A stretch of DNA of 7,776 nt from Rhodospirillales bacterium (GTDB taxonomy: Bacteria > Pseudomonadota > Alphaproteobacteria > Micavibrionales > UBA2020): the NCBI GenBank assembly GCA_023266795.1, contig JAHFPI010000025.1:1-7776 (forward strand), read 5' to 3'. The notes beneath the pieces are model-generated. The model was not told the origin of the DNA and did no database searches. It worked only from the letters and a program-made list of their open reading frames with translations. Each line of letters opens with the position of its first letter. Within the stretch, counting starts at the first letter, position 1. Positions 4,959 to 7,776 of the stretch are shown in pieces. A program made the translations under genes and the position numbers.

Positions 4959-6398
4959 GCATTCATGACGCTATCCCTGCCGCCGATCGGGGCGTTTTAT
5001 GTGTTGTTGCTGTGCGTGCCGGGGTTTGTCTGGCTGGTGCGGGCGTGCGAAACAAAGACCGAGGCTTTCCAGACCGGTTGGGCGTTCGGGGCGGGGTATT
5101 TTATGCTCGGGCTTTACTGGGTCAGTTTTGCGCTGTTTGTGGACATCCAGTCGTTCTGGTGGGTGCTGCCGCTGTCGGCCATTACGGGGCCGGCGGTGCT
5201 GGCGTTGTTTTATGCGCTGATTCCGCTCGCCGCGTGGCGCTATCGGGCGCATGAGGCGGCGCATGCGCTGATGCTGGTGACGGCGTGGGCGGGCATTGAA
5301 TGGCTGCGGGGGCATGTGTTCACGGGATTTCCGTGGAACCTGACGGGGTATACATGGCATTATCTCCTGCCGGTGATGCAGGCCAATGCCGCTGTCGGCA
5401 TCTACGGTGTCACGCTGCTGACCTTGCTGTGGGCGGCCATGCCCGCGCTGCCGCGCAAATTCGTGCCTGTCATCATGGCGTCGTTCCTGCTGGTGGCGGG
5501 GGCGGGGATGGTGCGGCTGCATCTGCATCCCACCGAACAGTCCGGCGCTTACACCGTCCGCATCGTCCAGCCCAATATCGCGCAATCCCTCAAGTGGAGC
5601 GTGGAGGATATGTGGAATAACTTCCAGCGCCATATCGAGCTCACCGCCTCGAAAACAGAATTGAAACAGCCGATCACTTTCGTGGTCTGGCCGGAAACGG
5701 CTGTTATCACCGATCAGCAGCAGTTTACGGAGATCGCCAGCCATATCGCCATGAACCTGCCCGCCGGCAGCATGGCGCTTTTCGGCGGTCTTGCCGTGGA
5801 TAGCGGCAAATACTTCAACAGCGTGATCGCGCTGAACAAAAAGGCGCAGGTCGTGGCCGCCTACAGCAAGCATCATCTGGTGCCGTTCGGCGAATACATC
5901 CCCTTCCGCAAATACCTGAACATGACGCCCATCGCCAACGGCATCGCGGGGATCGGCGATTTTACGCCCGGCGGCGGCGTGACGACGCTGTCCCTCGGCG
6001 ACGGGCTGCCCAGGCCGAGCCCGCTGATCTGCTACGAGGCGATTTTTCCCGGCGCCGTGGCGCGGCGGGATAACCGCCCCGACTGGCTGCTGAACGTCAC
6101 CAATGACGCTTGGTACCGCAAAAGCGCCGGCCCGCACCAGCATTTCGAGACCGTCCGCGTCCGCGCCATCGAGGAAGGCCTGCCGCTGGTGCGCGCCGCC
6201 AATACCGGCATCTCCGCGACCATCGACCCGCTGGGGCGGATTATCGGGATGAAGCCGCTGGGCGAGGGCGGCGTCGTGGACACCATCCTGCCCAAGCCGC
6301 TGCCGCCGACGCTTTACGGGCGGTTCGGGGATGCGTTGTTTTTCCTGATGCTGGCGCTGCTGGCAATTTTCGGCGAGACGCAGAGATTAAAGCGTTAG
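4881..6398 (+). CDS. lnt: Apolipoprotein N-acyltransferase Lnt
   Basis: A 505-residue inner-membrane enzyme that transfers an acyl chain from phospholipid to the N-terminal cysteine of apolipoproteins, the last step of lipoprotein maturation. Seen: N-terminal hydrophobic segments (about 20-55, 65-87, 93-118, 127-143, 173-190, 193-213), then a periplasmic nitrilase-type domain starting at YTVRIVQPNIAQ (~223), and a last helix at ~482-498. The catalytic triad is E272 (VVWPETAV), K330 (SKHHLVPFGEYIPFR, with the second conserved Glu at 338) and C384 (PLICYEAIFPG). The length matches the E. coli enzyme (512). AGGA (4867-4870) lies 10 bases before the ATG and overlaps the ccdB stop. The gene is complete although its original 5' end lies 723 bases upstream as a remnant. 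It probably shares a transcript with ccdAB, as no terminator separates them. Confidence 0.97.
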   Translation: MPLSSLKSRLSALTGPKKYAAAFGLGAFMTLSLPPIGAFYVLLLCVPGFVWLVRACETKTEAFQTGWAFGAGYFMLGLYWVSFALFVDIQSFWWVLPLSAITGPAVLALFYALIPLAAWRYRAHEAAHALMLVTAWAGIEWLRGHVFTGFPWNLTGYTWHYLLPVMQANAAVGIYGVTLLTLLWAAMPALPRKFVPVIMASFLLVAGAGMVRLHLHPTEQSGAYTVRIVQPNIAQSLKWSVEDMWNNFQRHIELTASKTELKQPITFVVWPETAVITDQQQFTEIASHIAMNLPAGSMALFGGLAVDSGKYFNSVIALNKKAQVVAAYSKHHLVPFGEYIPFRKYLNMTPIANGIAGIGDFTPGGGVTTLSLGDGLPRPSPLICYEAIFPGAVARRDNRPDWLLNVTNDAWYRKSAGPHQHFETVRVRAIEEGLPLVRAANTGISATIDPLGRIIGMKPLGEGGVVDTILPKPLPPTLYGRFGDALFFLMLALLAIFGETQRLKR

Positions 6399-7776
6399 TC
6401 GATCTGTTGGCCGGAAGCGGCTGATATAATTGAATCCCTGTCGGACATCGCCGTGGTCAGTTGGTCGACCGTGCCTTCTTCCGTGATGACGCTGAGTTTG
6501 CCGTCATCCGCCACGAACAGCACCGCCGCCGCCGCATCGTTTTCGCCGTCGAGGCAGGTCATATCCGATTCGATGACGTTCAGCCTGCCTGCTTTCCGGA
6601 CCCTGCCGGTTTTCTGCGCGAACGAGCCTTTGCACAGGGATGCTGCCTGCTGGACATAGCTGTTGGCCATCTCGCCGAAGCTCCTGCCGGAAATCCACGG
6701 GAGGGGCTGCGCGGAGCCGTACATTTCGTCGGCCGTCCAGCGGTAAGTGCCGGGAGCGGTGTCAGCCTTGAAGGCTTCCGGCGACACGACGTTGGAGGCG
6801 ACCAGAAGATTCTTCAGGGCGGAATTTTCTTCAGCCTGCGGCGGCAGGCGTTGCTCGGCGCGAGCCGGGGCAGAAGCCCTGACGGTGCGGGACTCATCGG
6901 CCAGCCTGTCATGCTCGGTTTTCAGGCGTTCGGTTTCCGCCCTGATCTCGTCCTGATCCACGCGTGTCGCCTGTGCCAGTTTTTCATTCTCGGCTTTCAG
7001 GCGGGCGATTTCAGCCTTGATCTCTTCCTGCTTCGACCGGGATTCCTGCGCCAGCCGCTCGTTTTCCGCCTTTGCCCGGCTCAGCTCGGTTTGCAGGGCT
7101 TCCTGCTTGGCGACTTTTTCAGCGGCCTGAGCCGTGCTGTTTTTGTGTTCGAGGAGGGTCTGGCGGGTTGTCTGATTCTCCTGCAGCAGTTTTTTATTTT
7201 CGGCGCGCAGCTTCTCGACATCGCTCTGCAGGCCCTGATCCGATTCCGTTACCGGCTCCGTTTTCGTTTTCGGTGCGGCCTTGACGGCGGTTTTCTGCGC
7301 AGGCGCTTTTTTGGAAGGCGGGGAGGTTTCCGGCTCGGCGCTCAGTTCATCGTTCTGCAGGGCCATATCAGCAACCTTGCTCTTCTTGAGGGCAACCGTC
7401 ATGGGCAGGAACTTCCCGCCGGTCTGGAAGCTGTCGGAGCAGTCGTTCAGATCGTTGAGGGCGTCGCTGACGCTGGCATCGAGGTTAAAGCCGTAGTTCT
7501 TTTTTTCTATGTTGAAAACGATGCTGTTTTTGCGCCTGACCGCGTCATAAAAGGCTTTATCGGTGCCCATCTGCATGATCATGACTTGTTTAGTGGCGGC
7601 AAGCGCGCTCATCCGGCGCGTCACGGCGCCGACATGGATCGTCACTTCGTACTGGATGCCGGTAACGAGCTGGTCCTTGCGGAAATCCAGGGCGATGGAA
7701 TTGGCGCCTTCGCCGTCACGGGCGAAAACCAGCATCTGCCCGCTCTGGTAGGTGTTTTTCATGGAGCAGTAGCTGA
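6395..7776 (-). CDS. Unrecognised protein with a long central coiled coil; 5' end probably outside the window
   Basis: I do not recognise a family. From the first visible ATG (7762) it has 455 residues. Residues 1-130 form a globular, beta-looking domain (SGQMLVFARDGEGANSIALD to FLPMTVALKK). A Pro/Lys/Ala-rich linker follows (about 140-175). A coiled coil runs from about 180 to 305, rich in Glu, Lys, Leu and Gln and including three 25-residue repeats. The C-terminal domain (about 315-455) contains TAPGTYRWTADEMYG and two cysteines (SLCKG, MTCLD). The frame stays open upstream of 7762 to the window edge (reading SYCS before the Met) and no ribosome binding site precedes that ATG. The true start is therefore probably outside, perhaps with a signal peptide. 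The gene is convergent with lnt and shares 4 bases (6395-6398) with it. Role unknown; an envelope-associated structural protein is a guess. Confidence 0.8.
   Translation of the reverse strand, partial: SYCSMKNTYQSGQMLVFARDGEGANSIALDFRKDQLVTGIQYEVTIHVGAVTRRMSALAATKQVMIMQMGTDKAFYDAVRRKNSIVFNIEKKNYGFNLDASVSDALNDLNDCSDSFQTGGKFLPMTVALKKSKVADMALQNDELSAEPETSPPSKKAPAQKTAVKAAPKTKTEPVTESDQGLQSDVEKLRAENKKLLQENQTTRQTLLEHKNSTAQAAEKVAKQEALQTELSRAKAENERLAQESRSKQEEIKAEIARLKAENEKLAQATRVDQDEIRAETERLKTEHDRLADESRTVRASAPARAEQRLPPQAEENSALKNLLVASNVVSPEAFKADTAPGTYRWTADEMYGSAQPLPWISGRSFGEMANSYVQQAASLCKGSFAQKTGRVRKAGRLNVIESDMTCLDGENDAAAAVLFVADDGKLSVITEEGTVDQLTTAMSDRDSIISAASGQQID
6854..7078 (-). repeat. Three tandem 75-bp repeats encoding 25-residue coiled-coil units
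   Basis: Units read on the minus strand are 7078-7004, 7003-6929 and 6928-6854, encoding residues 229-253, 254-278 and 279-303. They begin RAKAENERLAQ, RLKAENEKLAQ and RLKTEHDRLAD, with a register of exactly 75 bases. The first two continue with similar (S/D)KQ-like, EEI(K/R)AE segments; the third diverges in its second half. Twenty-five is not a multiple of seven, so the heptad pattern must contain a stutter in each unit. Confidence 0.75.

Noticed and set aside
4971..6143. Long 390-residue open frame on the minus strand inside lnt
   Set aside because: It is antisense to an intact, motif-complete lnt, and its Arg/His/Gln-rich translation is typical of a shadow of a GC-rich gene.
6384..6420. 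Bidirectional terminator between lnt and the convergent gene
   Set aside because: The two genes overlap by 4 bases and I could not find a hairpin with a T-tract at the junction.

Overview
The window looks like a piece of an alphaproteobacterial chromosome. The order phoH - ybeY - corC (short soluble form) - lnt on one strand is a conserved arrangement in that class, and the housekeeping genes are GC-rich with tight ATGA-type overlaps. The closer affiliation (a Rhodospirillales- or Micavibrio-like lineage) is only a guess from the style of the proteins. No RNA gene, CRISPR array or transposase was seen.

Layout. 51-893 encodes a short PhoH-family ATPase that lacks the usual N-terminal domain. 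It is separated from a full-length PhoH (968-1954, most likely starting at a TTG) by a 75-base gap holding a perfect 16-bp hairpin. phoH overlaps ybeY (1951-2496), which is followed 4 bases later by corC (2501-3415). The run resumes with lnt (4881-6398), encoding apolipoprotein N-acyltransferase. A long protein with a central coiled coil is encoded convergently on the minus strand (6395 to the right edge, 5' end probably outside the window) and overlaps the lnt stop by 4 bases.

The unusual part is the interval between corC and lnt (3416-4880), where other genes have been added. It holds an AT-rich gene for a five-helix membrane protein of unknown function (3439-4161). Next comes a decayed copy of the first ~80 bases of lnt (4158-4237). 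After that is a CcdA/CcdB-type toxin-antitoxin pair (4315-4868) with its own near-consensus sigma70 promoter and two inverted repeats over the -35 and -10 regions. The intact lnt starts only 12 bases after ccdB. Similarity to lnt in the decayed copy ends exactly where the first inverted repeat of the toxin-antitoxin promoter begins. This suggests that the toxin-antitoxin cassette entered the start of lnt together with a second, slightly diverged lnt 5' end that restored the gene.

How the genes work together. YbeY acts in 16S rRNA maturation and ribosome quality control. PhoH is its usual genomic companion. CorC is a CBS-domain protein linked to divalent-cation handling. Lnt performs the last acylation of lipoproteins in the inner membrane and is essential in many Gram-negative bacteria. 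With no terminator visible between ccdB and lnt, lnt expression may now depend partly on the autoregulated toxin-antitoxin promoter.
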